From Siccirubricoccus deserti (lineage in GTDB: Bacteria > Pseudomonadota > Alphaproteobacteria > Acetobacterales > Acetobacteraceae), in the NCBI RefSeq assembly GCF_014283215.1, contig NZ_JACOMF010000035.1, positions 1 to 53,477 of the forward strand: 53,477 bases of DNA. Reading direction: 5' to 3'. Positions 1 through 8,421 of this stretch are shown here, piece by piece. Made by a program: the position numbers and the translations under genes. The notes beneath the pieces were generated by a model. That model was not told the origin of the DNA and ran no database searches. It worked only from the letters and a program-made list of their open reading frames with translations. Position 1 is the stretch's first letter; each line of letters starts with the position of its first letter.

Positions 1-38
1 GCAAAGGTCGATTCCCACTCCGCTGCCGCTTCGATCAT
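1..38 (-). CDS. Possible 5' end of the next operon gene (partial, uncertain)
   Basis: An ATG at 38-36 follows a GAGGTG ribosome-binding-like stretch and stays open to the window edge, reading MIEAAAEWESTF. It lies about 100 nt downstream of the binding-protein stop and on the same strand, so it could be the next gene of the rutA-ABC operon. A second frame, from an ATG near position 86, is also open to the edge. I cannot tell which, if either, is real. No family can be recognised from so few residues. Confidence 0.22.
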   Translation of the reverse strand, partial: MIEAAAEWESTF

Positions 39-142
39 GCGCCACCTCACCGGGCCGCACCTCAATCGGAACGTCCATCAGCTTACCAGCCGGGATCTCA
101 GGCCAACAGAAATCTGCCGAAGTAGTGCTTGGAACCCTTGGA

Positions 143-1294
143 TTATGCCGCCAGGAATTCGTTCCATTTCTCTGTATAGTACTCAAGGTTGGCTGGGCGG
201 GTGTTCCAGACATAGACCTTGGCGGCGCGGTTCTCCAGCGAGCCGCCGTCGCGGCCGACGCCGCCATAGACCTCGGCGACCATCTGCGCCGGCAGGTAGT
301 TCGCATAGGTATCGACGGTGGAGAAATAGCCGATCTCCGACTGCCGCGCCCCGGCGTAGCCTTCCAGCCAGAAATTCAGCCATTCATAGCAGGCATCGAG
401 GTCGCGGGTGGAGGCGGAAATCGCCTGGCCAACGCACCAGGCGCGGTAGCCCTCCTTCGCCGCGGCATAGCGCACCGGCACGCCCTTGCCCGCGACCTCC
501 ACCACCACCGGCCACCAGGCATCGGCGATCCACACCTCCTCCGCGGCCATCAGGTTCACCAGCTCGCCATAGGCCCGCCAGAGCGCGCGGAAATGGCCTT
601 CCTTCTTCTTCTCCTTGAGGAAGGCGACGACGGTATCGACCTCCTTCTCGGTCAGCCCGGTCGGATCCGTGCTCTCCGGCAGCAGGCCGAGTGCCTTCAT
701 GCCCAGCGCCGCATCCAGCATGCCCAGCCAGTCGATGCCGTAGAGCGCGGCCTTGCCGCGATACTTCGGATTGAACAGCTCGCCCCAGCTCAGCTCGTTG
801 CCCTCGGCGGCGACGTGGCGGCTGTTGTAGCCGATACTGTCCATCTGGAAGAAGCAGGGCAGGAACAGCGAGCGGCTGCGCGCCGCATCGACATACATCA
901 TCCGCCCCGGGTTGGCGCCGAGACCGAGCGGCGAGTCCGGCGTCGCCCGCCCCTCGCGCAGCAGCGGATGCAGCTTGCCCCAATTGGCGATGCGGGAGGT
1001 GTCGATCGGCTGGATCAGCGTCTCGCCACTGGCGAAGGCGGCGAAGGGCGCATCGATGGTGACGCAATCGACCGGCGCGGTGCGCATGCGGTCGACGCGG
1101 GCCTGGGTGGAAGGGTTCACCCAGGGGCGCGGGATGATGCTGGTGCGCTTGGCGAATTCGCGGAGGATCGGCTCCCGCATGTCGAAGCTGGCGCCGGCGA
1201 GGTTGATCTGCCGCGCCCGGGCCCGGGAGATCCCGGGCAGCGCGAAACCCGAGGCCGCAGCGGCCCCGAGCAGATGGCGACGCTGGATCGTCAT
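143..1294 (-). CDS. ABC transporter substrate-binding protein, PotD/spermidine-putrescine type
   Basis: A 383-residue extracytoplasmic solute-binding protein. The N-terminus (RRHLLG, then a hydrophobic alanine-rich stretch ending near ARA) looks like a Tat-type signal peptide. The body has the layout of the polyamine/iron-type binding proteins, including WGELFNPKYRGKAAL and a tryptophan-rich WIADAWWPVV segment in the second lobe. It is the last of five co-oriented genes; its start is 16 nt after the second permease stop, behind a GAGGAG ribosome-binding site. The ligand cannot be read from the sequence. Family precedent would say polyamine or another small cation, but the RutA-type enzyme at the head of the operon makes a pyrimidine or related N-heterocycle worth considering. 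The family call is firm and the substrate is open. Confidence 0.88.
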   Translation of the reverse strand: MTIQRRHLLGAAAASGFALPGISRARARQINLAGASFDMREPILREFAKRTSIIPRPWVNPSTQARVDRMRTAPVDCVTIDAPFAAFASGETLIQPIDTSRIANWGKLHPLLREGRATPDSPLGLGANPGRMMYVDAARSRSLFLPCFFQMDSIGYNSRHVAAEGNELSWGELFNPKYRGKAALYGIDWLGMLDAALGMKALGLLPESTDPTGLTEKEVDTVVAFLKEKKKEGHFRALWRAYGELVNLMAAEEVWIADAWWPVVVEVAGKGVPVRYAAAKEGYRAWCVGQAISASTRDLDACYEWLNFWLEGYAGARQSEIGYFSTVDTYANYLPAQMVAEVYGGVGRDGGSLENRAAKVYVWNTRPANLEYYTEKWNEFLAA

Positions 1295-1310
1295 GGGTCG
1301 TGGCTCCTCG

Positions 1311-2204
1311 TCAGGGTTTGCGGGCCTGCACGCGGCGGCGCAGGACCCAGAAGGCGAAGGTGAAGATGCCGATGGCGATGAAGGAGAAGGCCGTGGTCGT
1401 GGTGCCGATCGCGTAGAGCTCCGGCGTCAGCTGCCGGTCGAGCTGGGCCATCACCGCCAGCGGCAGGGTGAGGTCGGCGCCCGTGGTGAAGAGGCTGCGC
1501 GGATACTCGTCGTAGGAGAGGGAAAAGCCGAACAGGCCGGCACCCATCACCCCGGGCAGCACGATCGGCAGGGTGACGCGACGGAAGGTGGTGAGGCGGG
1601 AGGCGCCAAGCGTCAGCGCCGCTTCCTCCAGCCGGGCATCGAAGCGGTTGAACACCGCCAGCATGGTCAGGAAGCCGAAGGGCAGGGTCCAGGTGACATG
1701 GGTGACGAAGGCTGTGGTGTCCCAGGACAGCTCGATACCCATCAGCCGCATCAGCAGCGCGAAGCCGAAGCCGACCAGTATGCCCGGCGCCATGATGCCG
1801 AGCAGCAGCAGGTAGAAGAACAGCCCGTTGCCGCGGAACCGCCCGCGCACCGCCTGCGCCGCCATCACCGCCAGCACGACGGTCGTCGCCGAGCAGGCCA
1901 GCGCCAGCAGGAAGCTGCGCGCCAGCGGCGGCTTGAAGTCGTTCATGATGGAGGCGTCCCACAGCTCCCGGTACCAGTGCAGCGAGACGCCGTTCATCGG
2001 GAAGGTGGTGCCGCCGGTCGGGCCGCTGAAGGACAGCAGGCCTAGGGTCAGGATCGGCAGCCATTGGTACAGCAGGAACAGCAGGGTGATGCCGCCGAGC
2101 ATCCAGGCGGTGATGCGCGAGCGGGTCCGGTGGTCGAGGCGCCGCACGGCACGGCGCGGCGCGGCCGCCGGGGCTTCGGCCTTGGCGATTGTCACCTGCG
2201 TCAT
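1311..2204 (-). CDS. ABC transporter permease, PotC-like
   Basis: A 297-residue inner-membrane permease of the binding-protein-dependent (MetI-like) family with about six membrane segments. The cytoplasmic coupling loop is visible as EEAALTLGASRLTTFRRV, the EAA motif that docks on the ATPase. The start at 2204 (MTQVTIAK) lies 2 nt after the stop of the upstream permease. An open frame extends much further upstream but overlaps that permease entirely, so the longer reading is rejected. It has a cytoplasmic tail of about 35 residues before the first membrane helix. It pairs with the gene at 2207-3070 to form the membrane channel of the importer. Confidence 0.9.
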   Translation of the reverse strand: MTQVTIAKAEAPAAAPRRAVRRLDHRTRSRITAWMLGGITLLFLLYQWLPILTLGLLSFSGPTGGTTFPMNGVSLHWYRELWDASIMNDFKPPLARSFLLALACSATTVVLAVMAAQAVRGRFRGNGLFFYLLLLGIMAPGILVGFGFALLMRLMGIELSWDTTAFVTHVTWTLPFGFLTMLAVFNRFDARLEEAALTLGASRLTTFRRVTLPIVLPGVMGAGLFGFSLSYDEYPRSLFTTGADLTLPLAVMAQLDRQLTPELYAIGTTTTAFSFIAIGIFTFAFWVLRRRVQARKP

Positions 2205-2206
2205 GG

Positions 2207-3070
2207 CTAGGCTCCGAGCTTGCGGATGTCGACCACGCGCAGCGCCAGCGCCACACCGGCCAGCATGCAGACCATCAGCAGCACCGCGACGACGGAGGCG
2301 AAGCGGAGCTGCGAGCCCTCGTAGAAATTCAGCACGAGGTTGCCGAGCAGCGCATGCTTGTTGCCGCCGATGGTGGCGACGGTGGCGAAATCCGCCATCA
2401 CGTTCAGGAACACCAGCACCTGGCCGATGACCACGCCCGGCAGGGTCAGCGGGAAGATGATCCGCCGCCAGACGGTGAAGGGCGTCGCCTTCAGGGTCAT
2501 CGCCGCCTCGCGCAGCGCCGGCGGGATGGTGTTCAGCATGTACACCACCGGCCCCGCCGCCAGCATGGTGTAGAGCGAGACCTGCGCCATGGTGATGCCG
2601 GCCATGGAATAGAGGAAGGCCTCGATTGGCGCCGAGGTCAGGCCGAGGAAGATCAGCGCCTGGTTGATCACCCCATTGACGCCGAGGAAGGGCACCCAGG
2701 CGATGGCGCGGATCAGCGTGCTGGTCCAGAAGGGGATGACGAAGGCCAGGAACAGCGCCGTGCGCCAGCGCGCGCTCTGCAGCTTCACCACCAGGAAATA
2801 GGCGATGCTGTAGCCGAGGGTGCCGGTGATCGCCATCAGCAGCGCCGCCTGGCCGAAGGTGGACAGCACGAGGCCCAGATAGGCGCCGTTGGAGAAGAAG
2901 CGGATGTAGTTGTCGAAGGTCAGCGGGCTGGCGGTGGAGAAGGCCCGGCCACCCCAGAAGGATACCCAGAGCAGCAGCAGAGTCGGCACCACCACCGCGG
3001 CCAGCATCCAGGCCGCCGCCGGCACGGCGAGCCAGTAGCTTGTGGGCGAGCCGGGGCGAATGGTGCTCAT
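2207..3070 (-). CDS. ABC transporter permease, PotB-like
   Basis: A 287-residue MetI-like permease with about six hydrophobic segments and the EAA loop REAAMTLKATPFTVWRRI in the C-terminal half. Its ATG overlaps the stop of the ATPase gene (ATGA), so translation is probably coupled. It is the first of two different permeases in the operon, the heterodimer arrangement seen in the PotB/PotC, spermidine-putrescine and Fe3+ importers. The length is normal for the family. Confidence 0.9.
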   Translation of the reverse strand: MSTIRPGSPTSYWLAVPAAAWMLAAVVVPTLLLLWVSFWGGRAFSTASPLTFDNYIRFFSNGAYLGLVLSTFGQAALLMAITGTLGYSIAYFLVVKLQSARWRTALFLAFVIPFWTSTLIRAIAWVPFLGVNGVINQALIFLGLTSAPIEAFLYSMAGITMAQVSLYTMLAAGPVVYMLNTIPPALREAAMTLKATPFTVWRRIIFPLTLPGVVIGQVLVFLNVMADFATVATIGGNKHALLGNLVLNFYEGSQLRFASVVAVLLMVCMLAGVALALRVVDIRKLGA

Positions 3071-4158
3071 GGCGCGTGCAGCACCGCATCCTCGGCCCGC
3101 CAGCCGAGGTCGACCACTTGCCCGGTGACGAAGCGCGGCGCCAGCGCGCCGAACTGGTCGTATTTCAGCAGCGAGCCATCCGCCAGCTCCAGCACATGGC
3201 GGCGGACCGCGCCGAAGAACTCCACCGCAGTGCAGCGGCCGGTGACGCGGTTGCGCACCGCGGCATCCGGCTGGTCGATGATCCGCTCCGCCCGCACCGA
3301 GAAGGAAACCAGCGCGCCCGGCGCCGCGGTGTGCGCACCGGCCGGAACCAGGAACTCGCCGACCTCGGTGACGATGCGCAGCAGCCCGGCCTCGATGGCG
3401 CCGGCCTTGCCGCGGAAGACGTTGTTGCCCTGGACGAAGCCGGCGACGAAGGGGGTACGCGGCCGCGCCAGGATCTCCTCCGGCGGGCCCTGCTGCTCGA
3501 TCCGCGCGTGGTTCATCACCACCACCAGATCACCAAGCGAGAAGGCCTCGTTCTGGTCGTGCGTCACCCAGATGAAGCTGATTCCGCTGCGCTGCTGCAG
3601 CAGCTTCAGCTCCAGCATCACCGTCTCACGCAGGCTGTAGTCGAGCGCGCCGATCGGCTCGTCCAGCAGCAGGATGCGCGGCTCGGTCACCATGGCCCGG
3701 GCCAGCGCCACCCGCTGCTTCTGCCCGCCGGACAGGCTGGCCGGCCGGCGGTCGGCCAGCGGCAGGATCTCGAAGCTGGCCAGCACCTCCCGCACCCGCG
3801 CCTCGATCTCGGCCCGCGGCCTGCCCTGCATCTCCAGCCCGAAGCCGATCTGCTTCGCCACGCTCATATGCGGAAACAGCGCGAAGTCCTGGAACATCAT
3901 GGCGATGTCGCGCTTCCAGGGCGGGTCGCCGGTGACCTCGCGCCCGCCGATCAGAATGTCGCCGTCATCCGGCTCCTCAAGGCCCGCAATGCAGCGCAAG
4001 GTCGTGGTCTTGCCGCAGCCGGAGGGGCCGAGCAGGCAGACGAACTGCCCCTTGCCGACCTCCAGCGAGACGCCGTCCACCGCGGTGAAGCTGCCGTAGC
4101 GCTTGCGGATGCCACGCAGCTCGAGGTCGAGCTGGGTCAGCAGGGGGCCCTCCGGCAT
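3067..4158 (-). CDS. ABC transporter ATP-binding protein, PotA-like
   Basis: A 363-residue ATPase with all the expected motifs: Walker A GPSGCGKT (about residues 44-51), signature LSGGQ (142-146), Walker B ILLLDEP (162-168) and an H-loop in WVTHDQNEA. A C-terminal TOBE-type domain follows, as in PotA and FbpC. The chosen start at 4158 (MPEGPLL) lies 5 nt after the rutA-like stop. The much longer open frame is a shadow over that gene. It energises the importer formed with the two permeases downstream. Confidence 0.92.
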   Translation of the reverse strand: MPEGPLLTQLDLELRGIRKRYGSFTAVDGVSLEVGKGQFVCLLGPSGCGKTTTLRCIAGLEEPDDGDILIGGREVTGDPPWKRDIAMMFQDFALFPHMSVAKQIGFGLEMQGRPRAEIEARVREVLASFEILPLADRRPASLSGGQKQRVALARAMVTEPRILLLDEPIGALDYSLRETVMLELKLLQQRSGISFIWVTHDQNEAFSLGDLVVVMNHARIEQQGPPEEILARPRTPFVAGFVQGNNVFRGKAGAIEAGLLRIVTEVGEFLVPAGAHTAAPGALVSFSVRAERIIDQPDAAVRNRVTGRCTAVEFFGAVRRHVLELADGSLLKYDQFGALAPRFVTGQVVDLGWRAEDAVLHAP

Positions 4159-4163
4159 GGCGC

Positions 4164-5246
4164 TCAGGCCGCCGCGCGGGCCAGGTGCCGCCGGCTCTGC
4201 ATCAGCGGCTGGATGCGGGTGCCGAATTGCTCCATGCCGATGAGGAAATCGTCGAAGGTCAGCATCACCCCGGCGAGGCCCGGCGTCTCCGCCAACGCAT
4301 CCAGCTGCCGCGCCACCGTGGCGTAGGAGCCGATGAGGCGGAGCATGTTGGTCGGCAGGCGGTCGCTGCGCACCATCCGGCCGACGGTGCTGTGCGCCTC
4401 CGCCTTCACATCCGCGCCGGCCTGGGCGTCGCGCCAGGCCAGCGCCTCCAGGTCGGTGCCGGCGACGTAGTGGTGCCACTTCGCCATCGCTGCCTCGTCG
4501 GTCTCGTCGGCGATGATCATCATCAGCAGCATCGCCTTGCAGTTCGCCCCGGCGGCGGCGTTGGCGGCGATCAGCCGGGTGGTGTGCGGCGCCACCTGGG
4601 AGATGTCGTTGATGCCGCCGGCGCTGATGAAGTTGTAGTCGGCGTATTCCGCCGCGAATTGCATGCCGCGGTTGGATTGCCCGGCGGCGATGATGTCGAT
4701 GTGCTTCGCCGCCGGCGTCGGGCTGACGCGGCAATCCGTCATCCGGAAGAACTCGCCCTTGAAGTCGGAGACGCCGCTGGCCCAGAGGTCCTTCATCACC
4801 TGGACGTATTCCGAGCAGTATTCGTAGCGCTTCTCGAAATGCCGCTCACCCGGCCAGATGCCCATCTGCTCGTACTCCGCCTTCTGCCAGCCGGAGACGA
4901 TGTTCACCCCGAAGCGGCCATGGCTGATGCTGTCGATCGTCACCGCCATGCGCGCCAGCAGCGCCGGCGGCACGGTCAGCACCGCGACCGAGGCGAAGAG
5001 CTTGATGCGGGTGGTCACGGCCGCCAGCCCGGCCATCAGGGTGAAGCTTTCGAGGTTGTGGTCCCAGTACTGGCTCGGCCCGCCGAAGCCGCGGAGCTTG
5101 ATCATCGAGAGCGCGAATTCGAAGCCGTATTGCTCTGCCTTGAGCGTGACTTCGCGGTTGAGGTCGAAGCTCGGCATGTATTGTGGCGAGGTGCTGGAGA
5201 TCAGCCACCCATTGTTGCCGATGGGAAGGAAGACGCCGATGTCCAT
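4164..5246 (-). CDS. rutA: FMN-dependent pyrimidine monooxygenase, RutA family
   Basis: A 360-residue luciferase-like monooxygenase very close in pattern to E. coli RutA as I recall it: GVFLPIGNNGWLIS at the N-terminus, then ALSMIKLRGFGG, WDHNLESFTLMAGLAAV, GWQKAEYEQMGIWPG, DCRVSP and LTFDDFL. RutA opens the uracil or thymine ring between N3 and C4 using reduced FMN and O2. The ATG at 5246 is chosen because homology begins there; an upstream extension lacks family residues. It heads a five-gene operon with an ABC importer. None of rutB-G is visible, nor a flavin reductase (RutF) to supply FMNH2. A related LLM oxidase acting on another N-heterocycle, possibly scavenged by the adjacent importer, is the main alternative. 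Confidence 0.85.
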   Translation of the reverse strand: MDIGVFLPIGNNGWLISSTSPQYMPSFDLNREVTLKAEQYGFEFALSMIKLRGFGGPSQYWDHNLESFTLMAGLAAVTTRIKLFASVAVLTVPPALLARMAVTIDSISHGRFGVNIVSGWQKAEYEQMGIWPGERHFEKRYEYCSEYVQVMKDLWASGVSDFKGEFFRMTDCRVSPTPAAKHIDIIAAGQSNRGMQFAAEYADYNFISAGGINDISQVAPHTTRLIAANAAAGANCKAMLLMMIIADETDEAAMAKWHHYVAGTDLEALAWRDAQAGADVKAEAHSTVGRMVRSDRLPTNMLRLIGSYATVARQLDALAETPGLAGVMLTFDDFLIGMEQFGTRIQPLMQSRRHLARAAA

Positions 5247-5753
5247 GCAGTGACCACTCCGCTTCGGAATTCCGGTGTGGGAGCCTAGCCGCTGCCGTCC
5301 GCATGCTGCACTGCGCAAGAGACCGAATTCAGATTAAAATAGCGCCGATCAAGGATGAAGCGCACAGTATGTTGGCGATAAGGACTATAGATGCCAAATT
5401 AAAGGGCGATTGACTCAGCCGGTGCGGCCACGGAGGTAATCTCCTCCGGCAGTCGCTTTGGTGCGTCCCTCCGTATCAGCCGGGCGTGGCGCACAGCCGC
5501 GAGGCGATGCCAGGTTGGCGCGCTTCCTCTGCTTCATCCTTAGCTGTCGTCGTCAGTGCCGCGCTGCCGGACGCCGCCGCTGTTCGCGCTGGCGCCGGCC
5601 CCGCCTATCGCGACTTGTGCGCCAGCCCCATCGCGGCGCCTCCGTGCGCCCTGCTGGAGGAGATGCCGCCGGAGTCAGGTCGATTGGCAATGTACCTCGG
5701 GGCCTGACTGGCCTTAGCATCCCGGGGAAGAAAAAAGCCTGGGAGGAAGACCT
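5247..5753. other. 507-nt divergent intergenic region
   Basis: The gap between the rutA operon (leftward) and the TctC gene (rightward). Positions 5320-5415 are conspicuously AT-richer than the rest of the window and probably hold the rutA promoter. They contain the inverted half-sites TTGGC (5372-5376) and GCCAA (5393-5397) around CTATAG. Further right is a small hairpin, CGGAGG/CCTCCG (5431-5448). Short plus-strand frames between 5458 and 5757 have no ribosome-binding site and no recognisable sequence. I see no gene here. Confidence 0.6.
5372..5397. promoter_or_regulatory. Possible operator (TTGGC-N16-GCCAA) for the rutA operon
   Basis: An inverted repeat of two 5-bp half-sites in the AT-rich tract about 125 nt upstream of the rutA-like start. 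The arrangement would suit a dimeric regulator. No regulator gene is adjacent, and half-sites this short can arise by chance. Confidence 0.2.
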
Positions 5754-6719
5754 ATGACCATCACCCGCCGTGGGCTTGGCGCGGCGCTGCTGGGCGGGCT
5801 GGCCGCCCCCGCGCTCGCGCAGGCGCCCGCCTGGCCCAACCGCCCCGTCCGGTTGATCAGCCCCTTCGCGCCCGGCGGCCCGCAGGATGTGCCGGGGCGC
5901 TTCTTCGTCGACGCCCTGACGCCGAAGCTCGGCCAGCCCATGGTCTATGACAGCCGAGCGGGGGCGGGCGGCTCGGTTGGCATGCAGCATGTCGCGCAGG
6001 CGACCGACGGGCACACCTTCCTCATCACCTCCAACGCCGTCGCCACCCTGCCGGCGATCCGCCGCGACCTCGGCTTCGATCCCTTCACCGACCTGCTGCC
6101 GGTGACGATGGTGATGCAGTCGCCCTACACTCTGGTCGTGCGTGCCAATGGTCCCGCAAGCCTGGCGGAGTTCCTCGCCCGCGCGCGGGAGGAGCCGAAC
6201 CGCCTCACCTTCGGCAGCTCCGGCGTCGGCTCCTCGACGCATCTCACCATGGCGATGCTGATGCAGCAGGCGAAGGTGGACCTTACCCATGTGCCCTATC
6301 GCGGGTCGCAGCTCATCATGAGTGCGCTGCTGGCCGGCGACATCGACTGCTACACCGGCGATGTCTCCGTGCCGCTCGAGCATATCCGCGCCGGCACCGC
6401 CCGCTGCATCGCCGTGACCACCGCGGCGCGCGCGCCGCTGCTGCCGGATGTGCCGGCGGTCGGGGAGCTGGTGCCGGGCTATTCCTCGACGCTCTGGTAC
6501 GGGCTGTTCGCAGCCAAGGCGACGGCGCCGGAGGCGATCCGGCGCATGCTGGCCGAGCTCGCGCCGCTGCGCGCGCCGGATGGCGACCTCGCCCGCCGCC
6601 TGTCGGAGCGCGGGGCGGAGCTGCTGCTGACCGGCCCGCAGCCGCTCGCCGAACGGCTGCGGGCTGAGGTCCCGCAATGGCGGGAGGTGGTGAAGGCGGC
6701 GGCGATCCAGGTCGAGTAG
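5754..6719 (+). CDS. Tripartite tricarboxylate transporter receptor, TctC/Bug family
   Basis: A 321-residue periplasmic solute receptor. It has a signal peptide (TRRGLGAALLGG, cleavage near ALAQA), the family opener WPNRPVRLI, the loop PFAPGGPQD, and FGSSGVGSSTHL followed by HVPYRGS. Bug proteins bind carboxylates or amides in the periplasm and usually pass them to a TctAB membrane pair. None is encoded here, so this is an orphan receptor, as is common in families with many Bug paralogs. An AGGAAG ribosome-binding site precedes the ATG. It lies 67 nt upstream of a CoA ligase, which hints that an imported acid is activated to its CoA ester. The ligand is unknown. Confidence 0.9.
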   Translation: MTITRRGLGAALLGGLAAPALAQAPAWPNRPVRLISPFAPGGPQDVPGRFFVDALTPKLGQPMVYDSRAGAGGSVGMQHVAQATDGHTFLITSNAVATLPAIRRDLGFDPFTDLLPVTMVMQSPYTLVVRANGPASLAEFLARAREEPNRLTFGSSGVGSSTHLTMAMLMQQAKVDLTHVPYRGSQLIMSALLAGDIDCYTGDVSVPLEHIRAGTARCIAVTTAARAPLLPDVPAVGELVPGYSSTLWYGLFAAKATAPEAIRRMLAELAPLRAPDGDLARRLSERGAELLLTGPQPLAERLRAEVPQWREVVKAAAIQVE

Positions 6720-6786
6720 CGCGGCGGGGCCGGCGATTTACAGCCTCGGCCGGCCCGCTATCCTCGGCGCCACGGAGGACACGCGC

Positions 6787-8367
6787 ATGGGCCCGGCGAC
6801 AGCGATGAATCTCGGCCGGTTGCTGACCCAGACGGCGCGCCGGCTGCCCGACCACCTCGCCCTGGTCTGGGGCGAGCGGCGCTGGTCCTGGGCCGAGCTG
6901 GACAGGAGGGTGGACCGGCTGGTCGCGGTGCTGGCCGGGGCCGGCATCGGCAAGGGCGACCGGGTGATGGTCCACGCCCGCAACTCCAATGCGATGTTCG
7001 AGAGCATGTGGGCGACGTTCAAGCTCGGCGCCGTCTGGGTGCCGACGAATTTCCGCCTGACCCCGGCCGAGGTCGCCGGCCTCGCCGAGACCGCCCGGCC
7101 GCGCGCCCTGCTGCGCGACCGCGGCTTCGCCGCCCATGCCGATGCGGTGCGCGCCACCGGCCACGCGCCCTTCGTCCTGGCGGTGGGCGATGCGCGGGAG
7201 GGGGAGCAGGATTACGAGGCCGCGCTCGCCGCCGCCGCCCCGCCGCCGCCCGACCATGAGGCGCCGGTCGCCTATGACGACCCGATCTGGTTCTTCTTCA
7301 CCTCCGGCACCACCGGCCGGCCGAAGGCGGCGGTGCTGACGCATGGCCAGCTCGCCTTCTGCGTCAACAATCAGCTCGCCGACCTCTACCCCGGCACCAC
7401 CGAGGCCAGCGCCTCCCTGGTCGTCGCTCCGCTGTCGCATGGCGCCGGCATCCACCAGCTCGGCCAGGTGGCGCGCGGCGCCCGCAGCGTGCTGCTGCCG
7501 ACCGAGCGGCTGGATGCCGAGGAAGCCTGGCGGCTGGTGGAGGAGCACCGCATCGACAACATCTTCACCGTGCCGACCATCCTGAAGGCGCTGGTCGAGC
7601 ATCCGGCGGTGGACCGCACCGACCACTCCAGCCTGCGCCACGTCATCTACGCCGGGGCGCCGATGTACCGCGCCGACCAGATCCTGGCGCTGCAAAAGCT
7701 CGGCCCCTGCCTGGTGCAGTATTTCGGCCTTGGCGAGGTGACTGGCAACATCACCGTGCTGCGGCCCGACCAGCACAGCCTGGCGGAGGATGCCGGCGGC
7801 ATCCCCATCGGCAGCTGCGGCAGCGCCCGCACCGGGATGGAGATCGCCATCCTCGACGACGCCGGGCAGCGCCTGCCGCCGGGCGAGACCGGCGAGATCT
7901 GCGTCCGCGGCGCCGCCGTCTTCGCCGGCTATTTCGAGAATCCGGAGGCGAACGAGAAGGCCTTCCGCGGCGGCTGGTTCCACACCGGCGACCTCGGCAC
8001 CCTGGATGCGCGCGGCTTCCTCAGCATCACCGGCCGGGCATCCGACATGTACATATCGGGTGGCAGCAACGTCTATCCGCGCGAGGTGGAGGAGGCGATC
8101 CTGACCCATCCTGCGGTGCTGGAGTGCGCCGTGGTCGGGCTGCCGCACCCGCGCTGGGGGGAGGCGGGCGTCGCCGCCGTGGTGCCGCGCGACGGCGCCA
8201 CGCTGGATGAGGCGGCGGTGCTGCGCCACCTGGCCGACCGCATCGCCCGCTACAAGCAGCCGCTGCGCGTGGTGCTGTGGGAGGCGCTGCCGAAATCCGG
8301 CTATGGCAAGATCCCGAAGGCACTGGTCCAGCAGCGATTGCGGGATGATGGCGTAAGCTTCACCTGA
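6787..8367 (+). CDS. AMP-dependent acyl-CoA synthetase
   Basis: A 526-residue adenylate-forming enzyme that activates a carboxylic acid to acyl-AMP and then acyl-CoA. The AMP-binding loop TSGTTGRPK is at about residues 172-180, the hinge region includes GWFHTGDLG, and the C-terminal catalytic lysine sits in SGYGKIPK. GGAGG 8 nt upstream supports the ATG at 6787; an internal ATG at 6805 is possible. The acid substrate cannot be predicted. The neighbouring TctC receptor suggests a short organic or aromatic acid rather than a long-chain fatty acid. Confidence 0.88.
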   Translation: MGPATAMNLGRLLTQTARRLPDHLALVWGERRWSWAELDRRVDRLVAVLAGAGIGKGDRVMVHARNSNAMFESMWATFKLGAVWVPTNFRLTPAEVAGLAETARPRALLRDRGFAAHADAVRATGHAPFVLAVGDAREGEQDYEAALAAAAPPPPDHEAPVAYDDPIWFFFTSGTTGRPKAAVLTHGQLAFCVNNQLADLYPGTTEASASLVVAPLSHGAGIHQLGQVARGARSVLLPTERLDAEEAWRLVEEHRIDNIFTVPTILKALVEHPAVDRTDHSSLRHVIYAGAPMYRADQILALQKLGPCLVQYFGLGEVTGNITVLRPDQHSLAEDAGGIPIGSCGSARTGMEIAILDDAGQRLPPGETGEICVRGAAVFAGYFENPEANEKAFRGGWFHTGDLGTLDARGFLSITGRASDMYISGGSNVYPREVEEAILTHPAVLECAVVGLPHPRWGEAGVAAVVPRDGATLDEAAVLRHLADRIARYKQPLRVVLWEALPKSGYGKIPKALVQQRLRDDGVSFT

Positions 8368-8421
8368 AACAGTCGTGCTGGCCCATGGTGCAGCGCAGCA
8401 TGCGGTGCTAACCCCCGGGCG

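Noticed and set aside
5458..5757. Short plus-strand frames upstream of the TctC gene
   Set aside because: No ribosome-binding site, Arg/Ala-rich translations, no family residues, and overlap with the TctC start.
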